From: Myxococcota bacterium
GTDB taxonomy: Bacteria > Myxococcota_A > UBA9160 > UBA4427
Direction: 5' to 3'
Assembly (NCBI GenBank): GCA_041389495.1
Contig: JAWKRT010000006.1
Location: forward strand, 124,001-188,000
DNA length: 64,000 bases
Below the pieces are notes generated by a model. The model ran no database searches. It was given only the letters and a program-made list of their open reading frames with translations, and was not told the DNA's origin. Every line of letters begins with the position of its first letter. Position 1 is the first letter of the stretch. The position numbers were made by a program, and so were the translations under genes. This document shows, piece after piece, positions 54,027 to 64,000 of the stretch.

Positions 54027-55653
54027 AGGACGACGCGCGCGCGCGGCTCCACGCCTCGCGCAGGAAGCCCGCGTCGCCGCCGTGCGCGAGCGCGCCGGGC
54101 TCGAGGCTCGGGTAGAGCTCGGCGAGCGTGCGGATCTCCCACGCGTTGACGCGGCGGTAGACGTGCGCGGGCGTGAGCTCGCTCGGGTGCGCGAGGCCCG
54201 CGGAGGCGATCACGCCCGCGAACGCCTCGACCGTCTCGCGGTGGAAGTTGCGGACGCGCACGGCCTTCGTCGGGACGTGCACGGAGCGCGCGAGGCGCGC
54301 GTCCTGCGTCGCGACGCCGACGGGGCAGCGGTTCGTGTGACAGCGCTGCGCCTGGATGCAGCCGAGCGCGAACATGAAGCCGCGCGCCGAGTTGATCGCG
54401 TCCGCGCCGAGCGCGCACGCGACGGCCATCTCGAAGCCCGTGATGAGCTTGCCGCTCGCGACGACGCGCACGCGATCGCGCAGCCCGGCGCCGACGAGCG
54501 ACTGGTGCACGACGACGATCCCGTCCTTGACGGGCATGCCCATGTGGTCGGACAGCTCGATCGGCGCCGCGCCCGTTCCGCCCTCGCCGCCGTCGACGGT
54601 GACGAAGTCGGGCGTGAGGCCCGTCTCGAGCATCGCGCGGCACACGGCGAGCCACTCGCGCGGGTCGCCGACCGAGAGCTTCGCACCGACCGGCTTGCCG
54701 CCCGACAGCTCGCGCAGCCGCGCCACGAACTCGACGAGCCCGATCGGCGAGTCGAACGCGCGGTGGTGCGGGGGCGACACGCAGTCGTGCCCGCGCTCGA
54801 TGCCGCGGACCTCCGCGATCTCGGGCGAGATCTTCGCGGCGGGCAGGATGCCGCCGTGGCCGGGCTTCGCGCCCTGCGACAGCTTGAGCTCGATCGCCTT
54901 CACCGACGGGTGCGCCGCCGCGTCGCGGAAGCGCTCCGGGTCGAAGCCGCCGTCGCGCGCGCGGCAGCCGAAGTAGCCGGTGCCGATCTGCCAGACGAGG
55001 TCGCCGCCGCCCTCGCGGTGGTGCGCGCTGAGACCGCCCTCGCCCGTGTTGTGCGCGAAGCCGCCGAGCTTCGCTCCCTCGCTGAGCGCGCGGATCGCGG
55101 TCGGCGAGAGCGAGCCGAAGCTCATCGCCGAGATGTTGAACACGGAGGCCGAGTAGGGCTGCGTGCAGTCGTCGCCGCCGAGGCGGATGCGCATCGTGCG
55201 CGCCGGGTCGTCGACCGGCTCGCGCGGCGCGAGCGAGTGCACGAGCCATCCGTAGCCCTCGGCGTAGACGTCGATCTCCGTGCCGAACGGCTTCTTGTCG
55301 ATCACGCCCTTGGCGCGTTGATAGGCGAGCGAGCGCGTGTCGCGATCGAAGGGTCGCCCCTCCGTGTTCGACTCGACGATGTACTGGCGGAGCTCCGGTC
55401 CGACGTCCTCGAGCAGGTAGCGGACGTGACCGAGCACGGGATACGAACGCAGCACGCTGTGGTGCGTCTGCACGAGATCGTGGATGCCGATCGCCAGGAG
55501 CACCGCGCACGCGAGTGCCGGCCAGCGCGCCCCGGGCCACACGCCGGAGAGCGCGAGCGCACCGAAGAGGACGAGCAGCGCGACGAGCGCCGGCATCACG
55601 TAGCCGCGGATCGCGTGGATCATGACGCGCGAGTCTATCGACGCCGCGCGCAT
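54016..55653 (-). CDS. FMN-binding glutamate synthase-family protein
   Basis: 545 residues. Two N-terminal membrane helices (about 18-34 and 42-58) anchor a GltB-type FMN/Fe-S barrel. GEGGLSAHHREGGGDLVWQIGTGYFGCR, GHGGILPAAK, DGGEGGTGAAP and the 3Fe-4S ligands in GCIQAQRCHTNRCPVG are intact. There is no amidotransferase domain, so it is not a complete GOGAT; the natural acceptor is unknown for this subgroup. The ATG at 55653 has GGAAGG upstream; an ATG at 55623 is the alternative. Confidence 0.9.
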   Translation of the reverse strand: MRAASIDSRVMIHAIRGYVMPALVALLVLFGALALSGVWPGARWPALACAVLLAIGIHDLVQTHHSVLRSYPVLGHVRYLLEDVGPELRQYIVESNTEGRPFDRDTRSLAYQRAKGVIDKKPFGTEIDVYAEGYGWLVHSLAPREPVDDPARTMRIRLGGDDCTQPYSASVFNISAMSFGSLSPTAIRALSEGAKLGGFAHNTGEGGLSAHHREGGGDLVWQIGTGYFGCRARDGGFDPERFRDAAAHPSVKAIELKLSQGAKPGHGGILPAAKISPEIAEVRGIERGHDCVSPPHHRAFDSPIGLVEFVARLRELSGGKPVGAKLSVGDPREWLAVCRAMLETGLTPDFVTVDGGEGGTGAAPIELSDHMGMPVKDGIVVVHQSLVGAGLRDRVRVVASGKLITGFEMAVACALGADAINSARGFMFALGCIQAQRCHTNRCPVGVATQDARLARSVHVPTKAVRVRNFHRETVEAFAGVIASAGLAHPSELTPAHVYRRVNAWEIRTLAELYPSLEPGALAHGGDAGFLREAWSRARASSFSA

Positions 55654-55736
55654 CGGCCGGCCTTCCGCCGGATCGCGCGCGACGGCGTGCGAGGGCGGCG
55701 GGCGGTCGACGGAAGCGATGGAAGGAAGGGGATGGG

Positions 55737-55812
55737 TGGTGGAGCCGAGCGGGATCGAACCGCCGACCTACGCGTTGCGAACGCGTCGCTCTCCCAGCTG
55801 AGCTACGGCCCC
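55737..55812 (-). tRNA. tRNA-Ala (CGC)
   Basis: 76 nt including an encoded CCA. The acceptor stem GGGGCCG/CGGCTCC contains the G3-U70 wobble that identifies alanine tRNAs. The anticodon arm ACGCG-TTCGCAA-CGCGT gives anticodon CGC. The T loop GGTTCGATCC and D loop AGCTGGGAG are canonical. It reads the GCG codon, heavily used in this GC-rich genome. Confidence 0.97.
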
Positions 55813-55952
55813 AGAATCCCCTGATCGGCCCCCGGACCGGGCGCGACGACCGACCGCCCGAAGTCCGGACGACCCGACGCGTGCCATCAGCTCGGGAGAA
55901 CCGGGACGCGCGAGTGCGGCTGCGGGCGCGGGGGCACCGCAGCGCCGGCACC

Positions 55953-57755
55953 TTAGGTCTCGGCCTCGTGGGCGTCAACCGCGCCGCGAGCACCCGTCGG
56001 CGCGCCCGCGCGCTCCGACGCACCGCTCGGCGCGCGCGCACGCGCGCCGAGCGCGCCCGCCGGGTGCAGCTCCGCATACTCGGCGCGCGTCTGCCCCGCC
56101 CGCTCCTGGAGCTCCGCCGCGAGCGCCGCGACCACGGCGACCTCGGCGGCCACGCTCGCGCGCGGCGCGAGCCCGAGGGGGCCGCCCTCCTCGGCGACGG
56201 CCGTCTCGAGCACGGCCTCCGCGAGCCGCGCGAGGCGCGAGGCGGGGTCGCCCGTCACCGCGACGATGCGCACACCGCGCGCCGCCGCGCGCGCGGCGAG
56301 CTCGACGAGCTCGTCGGTCTCGCCGCTCTGGCTGATCGCGACGAGCGCGTCGCCGGGGGCGAGCTGGCCGAGGCTTCCGTGCAGGGCTTCGAGCGGGTCG
56401 AGCGCCGCAGCCGGTGTACCGGTCGACGAGAGCAGCGCCGCGGCATAGCGCGCCACGTGCCCGGGCTTGCCGACGCCGGTCGCGTGGCAGCGACCGCCCG
56501 CGGCGATCGCGTCGGCCGCGCGCGCGAAGTCGCCGCCGCGCGCGCGGGCGCGCAGCGCGGCGAGCGCCCCGCGCGCGGCGTCGAGGACGCGCAGCGCGGC
56601 GGCGCCGCGCGCGTCATCCGCGCGCGCACCGTCTCGCTGCGCGTCGGCGGCGGGATCGCCGCGGTCGTGCGCGTCATCGGAGCGCGCACCCGCGGCATGC
56701 GCGTCATCGGCGAGCGCCGCGAGCGCGTCGCGAGCGCGCGCGCTGCCTTCGAAGACCGCGAGGGCGGCGGCGCGCGCGCCGGCCGCGTCGAGCGGGAAAG
56801 CGCCGAGCTGGGCTGCGCAGACGGCGCCGCAGGCGTTGCCGAAGCGCGCGGCGTCCTCGGCGCCGAGCCCCGCGCACGACGCGGCGAGCAGCCCTCCGAG
56901 GAAGGCGTCGCCCGCACCGGTCGTGTCGACGACCCGCGCACCGTCCGGAAGCCGCGCCGCCGCGACCGCGATCTCGAGCCCGTCCGCCGTCGCGATCGCG
57001 CAGCCGCGCTCGCCGTCGGTGATGGCGACGAGCCGCGCCGCATAGCGATCGCGCAGGCGCCGCGCGACGTCGAGCGCGGGCGCGCGCGCGTCGACACCGG
57101 CGAGCTCGAGCGCTGCGCTCTTCGAGGGCTTCAGCACGTCGGCGCGCCGCAGGAGCGCGTCGAGCTCGGCCTCGCTTCCGAGCGTCGCGCGAGCCTGCGC
57201 GGGCGGGACGTCGAGGTCGAGCCACGTCTCGCAGCCGTGCTCGCGCGCGAGTGCGAACGCCTCGAGCGCGGCCGCGAGCGGGAGCTGCGAGACCTCGGTC
57301 GCGACGCGGCGCGCGCGCGCGACGAACGCCGCGTGGCGCGCCCGCACGTCGGCGGCGGTGGTCGCGGCGGTCGCGCCCGGCGCCATGTAGATCGCGCGCG
57401 CGCCGGCCGCGTCGACGAAGATCTCGGCGAGCGAGGTCGCATCCGCGACGAGCGCGATGTCGCGCGCGATGCCGCGCGCGTCCATCGCGGCGCGCAGGAA
57501 GCGTCCGTCGTCGTCGTCGCCCTGGCGGCCGAAGACGCCGCAGCGCACGCCCATCGCCGCGGCCCAGCCGAGATGGTTGAGGACGACGCCGCCGACGCAT
57601 CGCTCGACGACGGCGCCCGAGGCGAGCGGTGCGAGCAGCGACTTCGCGTCGGCGCCGGCGAGCGCCGCGGCGCGGTGGACGCGGTCGACGACCATGCTCC
57701 CGATGCCGACGACATCGAGCGGTCGCGACGCGAGGTCGGCCGGGGGCTCGGTCAA
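55953..57755 (-). CDS. PfkB sugar kinase-SIS isomerase fusion
   Basis: 600 residues. The N-terminal PfkB/ribokinase domain (about 10-340) has GIGSMVVD, GVVLNHLGWAAAMG and the anion-hole DTTGAGDAF (278-286). A low-complexity linker (345-388) with D-D-A-H-type repeats leads to a SIS domain of the KdsD/GutQ kind: TGVGKPGHVARYAAALLSSTGTP, EALHGSLG, ISQSGETDEL, LHPAGALG. The KdsD catalytic set appears kept (Lys430, Glu482, an acidic pair near 522, His564). CBS domains are absent. It may phosphorylate and isomerise one pentose (inference). The TTG at 57755 has CGGAGA upstream; an ATG at 57809 is possible. Confidence 0.85.
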   Translation of the reverse strand: MTEPPADLASRPLDVVGIGSMVVDRVHRAAALAGADAKSLLAPLASGAVVERCVGGVVLNHLGWAAAMGVRCGVFGRQGDDDDGRFLRAAMDARGIARDIALVADATSLAEIFVDAAGARAIYMAPGATAATTAADVRARHAAFVARARRVATEVSQLPLAAALEAFALAREHGCETWLDLDVPPAQARATLGSEAELDALLRRADVLKPSKSAALELAGVDARAPALDVARRLRDRYAARLVAITDGERGCAIATADGLEIAVAAARLPDGARVVDTTGAGDAFLGGLLAASCAGLGAEDAARFGNACGAVCAAQLGAFPLDAAGARAAALAVFEGSARARDALAALADDAHAAGARSDDAHDRGDPAADAQRDGARADDARGAAALRVLDAARGALAALRARARGGDFARAADAIAAGGRCHATGVGKPGHVARYAAALLSSTGTPAAALDPLEALHGSLGQLAPGDALVAISQSGETDELVELAARAAARGVRIVAVTGDPASRLARLAEAVLETAVAEEGGPLGLAPRASVAAEVAVVAALAAELQERAGQTRAEYAELHPAGALGARARAPSGASERAGAPTGARGAVDAHEAET

Positions 57756-57827
57756 GCGGGCGTCTCCGGGGGCGAGGCGCGCCGAGCGTAGCAACCGCCC
57801 GGATCGCACCGGCGCCTCGGGCGCGCG

Positions 57828-58433
57828 TCAGACGGTCTCGAAGAAGTACGTCATGCGGACGCCGAGCGCGGTGGCGAGCTTGTGGAGCGTCGACATCGAG
57901 GCCGCGCTCTTCCCGAGCTCGATCTGCGAGATCAGGCTCACCGAGAGGCCCGTGCGGTTCGCGAGCTGCTTCAGCGTGAGCGTCCGCTCCTTGCGGCGGC
58001 TGCGGATGCGGCGCCCGACCTCGGTGTTCAAGTGCGTCTCGAGGTCGACCAGCAGCCCCTTCTCGCGGATCGCCGCGTCGAGCACGGCGCGCAGCTCCTC
58101 CTCGTCGAGCGGCTTCTGGAGATAGTGGAAGGCCTGGTGCTTCATCGTCGCGACCGCCATCTCGACGGTCGGGAGCGCGGTCATCGCGATGATGCAGAGG
58201 TCGGAGTCCGCGCCGCGGATGGCGGCGAGCGCGTCGAGCCCCGCCTGGTTGCCCGGCGACACGTCGAGCAGCACGAGCTGGTAGCGGCCCTGGCGCAGCT
58301 CGGCGTCGGCGGCCGCCGCGTCGTCGCAGAAGTGGACGCGATAGCCCTCGCGGCCGAGGAGCTCCTTCAGGTCGACCTTCGTGCCCTCGTCCGGGTCGAG
58401 CACGAGCACGGTGAGCTGCTGCTTTCCCGCCAT
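57828..58433 (-). CDS. response regulator with XRE-type HTH
   Basis: 201 residues. The receiver domain has acidic pocket LDPDE, phospho-acceptor Asp57 (LVLLDVSPG), Thr near 86 (IIAMTALP) and Lys in YLQKPLDEEEL. The output domain is an XRE/Cro helix-turn-helix (LTLKQLANRTGLSVSLISQIELGKSAASMSTLHKLATALGV), an uncommon pairing. No histidine kinase is next to it. Short direct repeats lie in the 234 bases upstream and may be its own sites. Confidence 0.92.
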   Translation of the reverse strand: MAGKQQLTVLVLDPDEGTKVDLKELLGREGYRVHFCDDAAAADAELRQGRYQLVLLDVSPGNQAGLDALAAIRGADSDLCIIAMTALPTVEMAVATMKHQAFHYLQKPLDEEELRAVLDAAIREKGLLVDLETHLNTEVGRRIRSRRKERTLTLKQLANRTGLSVSLISQIELGKSAASMSTLHKLATALGVRMTYFFETV

Positions 58434-58558
58434 GGAATCCCCTACCCCGCTTCGCCGGGAGCCGCGGAGGGCCGCCTCGGCGATGTGCGCTCGGAGCTCG
58501 AAGTCCCTCTCCCTGCTCGGGTTTCGGGCTCGCGTTGCGCGTTCGGGACAGGCTTTCG

Positions 58559-58609
58559 GTATTTCACACCAGCTGCATGAGCGGGAATTTCAGAATTTCC
58601 GGGATTTTC
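58559..58609. promoter_or_regulatory. GAATTTC direct-repeat cluster
   Basis: GTATTTC (58559-58565), GAATTTC (58585-58591), GAATTTC (58593-58599) and GATTTTC (58603-58609) form an A/T-rich island, striking in this genome, 126-176 bases upstream of the receiver-XRE gene. The element may be an autoregulatory operator or contain the promoter. Confidence 0.45.
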
Positions 58610-58667
58610 TCCAGGCAGCGGCTCGGGTCTCGGCCCGGTGTGCGGGCTCGTGGGTTCGCCCGCGCCT

Positions 58668-59642
58668 TCACCGGGTGTCGGACGGAGCCTCCGCGTCGCC
58701 CGGCGCGACGCCCGCGCCCGGCGTGGCGGGCACGATCGGCGACTCGAGCCAGGAGCGCGAGAACGCGGCCGCGGGCGCGTCGACCGCCGACGCTCCCACG
58801 ACGTCGAAGCGCACGCTCGGCTTGCCCGGCTCGTCGACCTGGTACCACGCCGGCGCCGAGAGCCGTCCGAAGTTCGCGACCGGCCCGAGCCACACGACGA
58901 CGCCCGTCGGCAGGTCGATGCGCCGCGGCTCGAAGCTCGCGAGGTCGACCCAGAGCGCGGCGCGCGGCCCGTCCGCGAGCAGCGGGTCGGCCGTCATCAC
59001 GTCGCGCACGGGCATGTCGTCGCCGAACGGCGAGGCCGCCACGTCGGCGAGCCCGTCGCCCGCGTCGTCGGGGTCGTCCTCCGGCGGCTCCGGCAGCTCG
59101 CGCGGCGGCGGCACGCGGCGCGGGTCGCCGAGCACGTAGCAGTCGCCCTCGCCGCACGGCGCGAGACCGATGGCGTCGACCTCGGCGCCGATCGATTCGA
59201 GCCCCGCGCGCAGCGCGAGCGTCGAGTCGGTCTGCAGCAGGAAGAGCGGGGGCAGGAACTCGCGCGGCGAGGCCAGCAGCTCGCCGTTGCGCACGGCGAG
59301 GTGCTCGCCCGCCTGCAGCACGTGCCGCTCGACGAGCCCGCCCGCGCCGCGCAGCTCGAGCCGCGCGAGCCCGCTCGGGTGCGTCACGAGCACGCCGCGC
59401 CCGATGACGTCGCCCGGACTCGCGCCCGCGCCGTCGGCGCTCGCGTCCGCGGCGGTGCCGGCCGCGCCCGGCCCCGCGCCGACGATGCGCATCGAGACCT
59501 CGAAGCGCAGCGACTGCGCGCGGCCGACCGTCTTGTTGTGACGCGCGACGGCGGCGAGCACGCGGCTCGCCTGCGGGATGTAGGCCTGCGCCGCGGCGGC
59601 GGCGACGAGCAGTGCGGCGGCGACGGCGAGCGGGCGGCGCAC
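58668..59642 (-). CDS. secreted protein, possibly LolA-like
   Basis: 324 residues from a GTG four bases after the enolase stop; an ATG at 59681 would overlap enolase by 35 bases. A signal peptide (RRPLAVAAALLVAAAAAQA) is present. The mature part has ARHNKTVGRAQSLRFEVSMRI, strands GVLVTHPSGLARLELRG and ALWVDLASFEPRRIDLPTG, and a Cys pair CGEGDC. The strand-rich pattern with 'RFEV...LR.D..' resembles LolA/LppX folds but is not diagnostic. Coupled to enolase, which looks accidental in function. Confidence 0.7.
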   Translation of the reverse strand: MRRPLAVAAALLVAAAAAQAYIPQASRVLAAVARHNKTVGRAQSLRFEVSMRIVGAGPGAAGTAADASADGAGASPGDVIGRGVLVTHPSGLARLELRGAGGLVERHVLQAGEHLAVRNGELLASPREFLPPLFLLQTDSTLALRAGLESIGAEVDAIGLAPCGEGDCYVLGDPRRVPPPRELPEPPEDDPDDAGDGLADVAASPFGDDMPVRDVMTADPLLADGPRAALWVDLASFEPRRIDLPTGVVVWLGPVANFGRLSAPAWYQVDEPGKPSVRFDVVGASAVDAPAAAFSRSWLESPIVPATPGAGVAPGDAEAPSDTR

Positions 59643-59646
59643 GCGC

Positions 59647-60939
<1,293 letters not shown>

Positions 60940-61174
60940 CTCCGAAACGTCTCCTCTCCACATGGCGCGCGCCCGGAAGCCTTCCGCGCGCGGGGCGGCC
61001 CGCGAGCCGCTCGCTCGTGCGTGGGTGCGCGTTCGACCGGGTTCGGGTGACGCGCGCCGCGCGCCCGCGCGTGCGGGGCCCCGCCCGGGGCGGCGGGAGG
61101 CTAGCAGGTCGCGCGCCGCGGCCGGGCGCGTTCGACCGGCGCGAGTCGCGCGCTCGCGGAAGTCGCGCGGCGCC

Positions 61175-61966
61175 TCACCCGATGCGCGGCACGACGAGCG
61201 GCGCCCCGTCGGGCCCGTCGACGACCGCGGCGTCGAGCCCGAAGACCTGCTCGAGCGACCCGGCGTCGAGCACGTCGCGCGGGCGCCCCGCGCGCGCGAT
61301 GCGCCCCTCGTGGAGCAGCAGCAGCCGGTCGCACGCGCGCGCCGCGAGCGTGACGTCGTGCGAGACGACGAGCGCGCTCGTGCCGCGCTCGGCCACGAGC
61401 TCGCGCACGATGCGCAGGACGAGCGCGCGGTGGTGCAGGTCGAGGAAGGCGGTGGGCTCGTCGAGCAGCAGCAGCGCGGGCTCCTGGACGAGCGCGCGGG
61501 CGAGCAGCACGAGCTGACGCTCGCCGCCGGAGAGCGCCTCGATCGAACGGTCCGCGAGCGACTCGATGCCGAGGCGCGCCAGCGCGCGGCGCGCGAGCTC
61601 GACGTCCCGCGGCGACTCGAACCCGAGCAGCGGCTGGTGCGGCGCGCGCCCCATCAGCACGAGCTCGGCGACCGAGAACGGGAAGGGAACGTGCAGGTCC
61701 TGCGGAACGACCGCGACCCGCTGCGCGAGCGCGCGCCGCGAGAGCGCGGCGAGCGGCGCCCCGAACAGCTCGATCGCACCCGCGCGCGGCGCGATGCCGC
61801 GCGCCGCCGCGCGCAGCAGCGTCGTCTTGCCGGCGCCGTTGCGACCGAGCACGCCCGCCACCTCGCCGCGCGCGAGCTCGAACGCGACGCCGCGCAGCAC
61901 GGCGCGGCGGCCGAGGTCGACGTGGACGTCGTCGAAACGCAGCGCCGGCGCGTGCGCGTCGCTCAT
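61175..61966 (-). CDS. ABC transporter ATPase, FecCDE/BtuCDF type
   Basis: 263 residues. Walker A GRNGAGKTT, signature LSGGERQ, Walker B LLLLDEPTAFLDLHHR, and H-loop VVSHDV are intact. It energises import of an iron-siderophore, heme or cobalamin complex with the adjoining permease. The ATG at 61966 overlaps the permease stop by four bases. Confidence 0.93.
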   Translation of the reverse strand: MSDAHAPALRFDDVHVDLGRRAVLRGVAFELARGEVAGVLGRNGAGKTTLLRAAARGIAPRAGAIELFGAPLAALSRRALAQRVAVVPQDLHVPFPFSVAELVLMGRAPHQPLLGFESPRDVELARRALARLGIESLADRSIEALSGGERQLVLLARALVQEPALLLLDEPTAFLDLHHRALVLRIVRELVAERGTSALVVSHDVTLAARACDRLLLLHEGRIARAGRPRDVLDAGSLEQVFGLDAAVVDGPDGAPLVVPRIG

Positions 61967-62985
61967 CCGACCACCACGCGCCGCTGCTGGCGGCGCAGCA
62001 GGAAGAGGAAGAGCGGCCCGCCGACGAGCGCGGTGATCGCGCCCACCGGCAGCTCGCGCCCGAACAGGAGCGTGCGCGCGAGCGCGTCGCACACGACGAG
62101 GAAGGCGCCGCCCGCGAGCGCGGCGCCCGGCACCAGCACGCGGTGGTCGGCGCCGACGACGAGCCGCAGCAGGTGCGGGATGATGAGCCCGACGAACCCG
62201 ACGAGCCCCGCGACCGACACCGCCGCGCCCACCATGAGCGCCGTCGCGAACAGCAGCCAGCGCTTGTGCGCCTCGCTCGCGACGCCGAGCTGCTCGGCCG
62301 TCTCGTCGCCGAGCGCGAGCAGGTTCAGGCTGCGCGCGAGCGACATCGCGACGCCGAGGCCGACGAGCAGGAACGTCGCGACCAGGCCGGCCGCGTCGAT
62401 CGACGTCGCCGACAGGTTCCCGATCAGCCAGAGGAAGATGCGCGCGCCCTCGATCAGCCCCGCGATCGACGCGAGGAAGACGATCGCCGCCGAAGCGAAC
62501 GCGTTGAACACGACGCCCGTGAGCAGCAGGCTCGTCGGCGAGACGCGCCCGCCCGCCCCCGCGACCGCGTGCAGCGCGACGGTCGCGAGCACGCTTCCCG
62601 CGAACGCCGCCGGCGGCACGGCGCTCGCGCCGAGCCCGACCGCGGCGCCGAGCGAGAGCGTCGCGATCGCCGCGAGCGCGGCGCCGCCCGAGACCCCGAG
62701 CACGAACGGGTCGGCGAGCGGGTTGCGCAGCAGCGCCTGGAACACGACGCCCGACGTCGACAGCGAGGCGCCGACCAGCATCGCGAGCGCGACGCGCGGC
62801 ACGCGGATGCGCCAGACGATGTCGGCCGTCGCGCCGCTCGCACCCGGGTCGAGCAGCGCGCCGAACACGTCGCGGGCCGCGAGGTCGCTCGGGCCGAGCG
62901 CGAGCCCGGCGAGCGCGGCCGCGACCGCGAGCGCGGCGAGCGCCCCGAGCGTCGCCGCGAAGCGCCCGGCCGTGAGTCGCTGCAT
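61963..62985 (-). CDS. ABC permease, FecCD/BtuC family
   Basis: 340 residues with 9-10 membrane helices. Family motifs: RIRVPRVALAMLVGASLSTSGVVFQALLRNPLADPFVLGVSGGAAL near the start and SVAGLVGFVGLIIPHLLRLVVGADHR in the ATPase-contact region. The ATG at 62985 follows the binding-protein stop by 17 bases. Confidence 0.94.
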   Translation of the reverse strand: MQRLTAGRFAATLGALAALAVAAALAGLALGPSDLAARDVFGALLDPGASGATADIVWRIRVPRVALAMLVGASLSTSGVVFQALLRNPLADPFVLGVSGGAALAAIATLSLGAAVGLGASAVPPAAFAGSVLATVALHAVAGAGGRVSPTSLLLTGVVFNAFASAAIVFLASIAGLIEGARIFLWLIGNLSATSIDAAGLVATFLLVGLGVAMSLARSLNLLALGDETAEQLGVASEAHKRWLLFATALMVGAAVSVAGLVGFVGLIIPHLLRLVVGADHRVLVPGAALAGGAFLVVCDALARTLLFGRELPVGAITALVGGPLFLFLLRRQQRRVVVG

Positions 62986-63002
62986 GGCGCGCCGCGGCCC
63001 GC

Positions 63003-64000
63003 CTAGCGTCCGGGCTCGACGCTCGGCGCGAGGTCGCCGTCGAGCGTCGCCGCGATGGCGGCGTCGACCTCCGCGCCGTGGAGCGCGAGCGCGAGCTGGC
63101 GGAGCGCGACGTCGAGCGCGGGCCCGGGCAGCGTCAGCGTGCGCGCGTCGACCTGCAGCACGCGCTCGGTGCGCACCGCCGGGATCGCACTCCAGCGCTG
63201 CCAGAAGCGCGCGATCTCGGCGCGTTCGGCCTCGCTCCCCGCGCCCGCGGCGTGCTCGCTCGTGTCGAACACGACGTCGGGCGCCTGCGCGACCACCCAC
63301 TCGAGCGACGCGCGCGGATAGCCCTCGCCGAGCGCGCGCCCCACGTTCTCGCAGCCCGCGCTCGCGAGCATCTCGTCGATGAAGTTGCCCGCGCCGACGA
63401 CGAAGACCGGCTCGCGCTGCAGCGCCACCAGGCACCGCACCGGTGCGCGCGACGCCGTGACGCCGCGGACCGCCGCGCGTGTCGCCCGGATGCGCGCGAC
63501 GCGCGCGCGCGCCTGCGCGGGCTCGCCGACGAGGTCGCCCAGGCGCGTGATGTTGGCGAGCACCTCGTCGAAGCGCAGGTTCGCGAACACGACGACGCGC
63601 ACGCCGAGCGCCTCGAGACGACCGCGGAAGTCGCGCTGCTCGGCGCTCGGAACGAGCACGACCGCGTCGGGCCGCAGCGCGACGACGGCCTCGAGGCTCG
63701 GGTCGAAGAGCCCGCCGACGTCGGGCACGTCGTCGAGCTCGGGGTGTTGGCGGTGCGTGTACGTGTCGACGCCGACGAGCACGTCGCGCGCGCCGAGCGC
63801 GAGCACGATCTCGGAGAGCGAGGGATTGAGCGAGACGATGCGCGCGCGCGGCGCCCCCGCGCCGCCGGGCGCGGTCGCGACCGGCGACTCCGCCAGGGCG
63901 ACGAGCGGCGCCACCGCGAACGCCACCGAGAACGCCGCCGCGAGCGCGCGGCACAGTGCGGTGCGCGCGCGACGTCCGGCGCGGTCGAGGGGCGGGAGAC
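63003..64000 (-). CDS. periplasmic binding protein, BtuF/FecB type (5' end off window)
   Basis: At least 308 residues. ARIVSLNPSLSEIVLALGA, VGVDTYTHRQHPELDDVPDVGGLFDPSLEAVVALRPDAVVL and the C-terminal lobe match cobalamin/siderophore-binding class III proteins. The only in-frame start inside is a GTG at 63926, but the frame stays open to the edge and codes an Arg-rich, then hydrophobic stretch (AGRRARTALCRALAAAF) that looks like the true signal peptide. The start therefore probably lies beyond the window. First gene of the importer; no TonB receptor is seen here. Confidence 0.85.
   Translation of the reverse strand, partial: LPPLDRAGRRARTALCRALAAAFSVAFAVAPLVALAESPVATAPGGAGAPRARIVSLNPSLSEIVLALGARDVLVGVDTYTHRQHPELDDVPDVGGLFDPSLEAVVALRPDAVVLVPSAEQRDFRGRLEALGVRVVVFANLRFDEVLANITRLGDLVGEPAQARARVARIRATRAAVRGVTASRAPVRCLVALQREPVFVVGAGNFIDEMLASAGCENVGRALGEGYPRASLEWVVAQAPDVVFDTSEHAAGAGSEAERAEIARFWQRWSAIPAVRTERVLQVDARTLTLPGPALDVALRQLALALHGAEVDAAIAATLDGDLAPSVEPGR

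Overview
The window is strongly GC-rich chromosomal DNA from a Gram-negative bacterium. Lipoprotein signal peptides, LspA, an LptM-like lipoprotein, a PBP1B-type transglycosylase and Tat components all point to a double-membrane cell. Long one-gene regulators, a Ser/Thr kinase with FHA and PilZ proteins, consensus sigma-54 promoters and a large fused biotin carboxylase fit a deltaproteobacterial or myxobacterial-type lineage. That placement is inference; no rRNA is present. No prophage, IS element, CRISPR array or integration scar was seen, and gene order looks like ordinary chromosome. Base composition opens long antisense frames almost everywhere; I treat these as shadows.

Layout. 0-7 kb: an acetyltransferase and a secreted protein, then a regulator (1914-4343) with degenerate receiver, sigma-54-type AAA+ and kinase-like parts, and a PilZ gene. 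A consensus -24/-12 promoter precedes each of the last two. Next come tatB-tatC and an acetyltransferase in an overlapping operon. 7-13 kb: an EXPERA membrane protein with a lipoprotein, a GST-family protein, and an SGNH hydrolase coupled to an alkaline-phosphatase-fold protein. 12.6-18.4 kb (minus): a two-gene acyl-CoA carboxylase downstream of malic enzyme. 18.7-26 kb: small envelope proteins, HflX with an acidic insert, a lipoprotein/Ser-Thr kinase/FHA group, and an IclR regulator. 26.6-30.3 kb (minus): PBP1B-like gene, TPR lipoprotein and lspA in overlap. 30.4-35.3 kb (plus): argH-lptM-dapF-dapA-dapB-Sel1 lipoprotein.

35.4-53 kb: a thioredoxin-like protein, GFA and ThuA-like proteins, then glnB-glnA. 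A stand-alone Fis-type helix-turn-helix gene leads into a cluster of circularly permuted ATP-grasp, alpha-E, class II amidotransferase-transglutaminase fusion and DUF2126 transglutaminase. This cluster is the best candidate for a poorly understood system: a predicted peptide or amide-ligation module next to the nitrogen genes, with a fused protein whose expected N-terminal catalytic Cys is Ser. MgtE, a nucleotidyltransferase/YgfZ/DUF2064 operon and two tandem dodecins follow.

53-64 kb: a UbiA-like protein convergent with an FMN-dependent glutamate-synthase-like enzyme, tRNA-Ala(CGC), a PfkB kinase fused to a KdsD-like sugar-phosphate isomerase, a receiver-XRE regulator preceded by short direct repeats, a secreted protein coupled to enolase, and a BtuFCD/FecBCD-type ABC importer running off the right edge.
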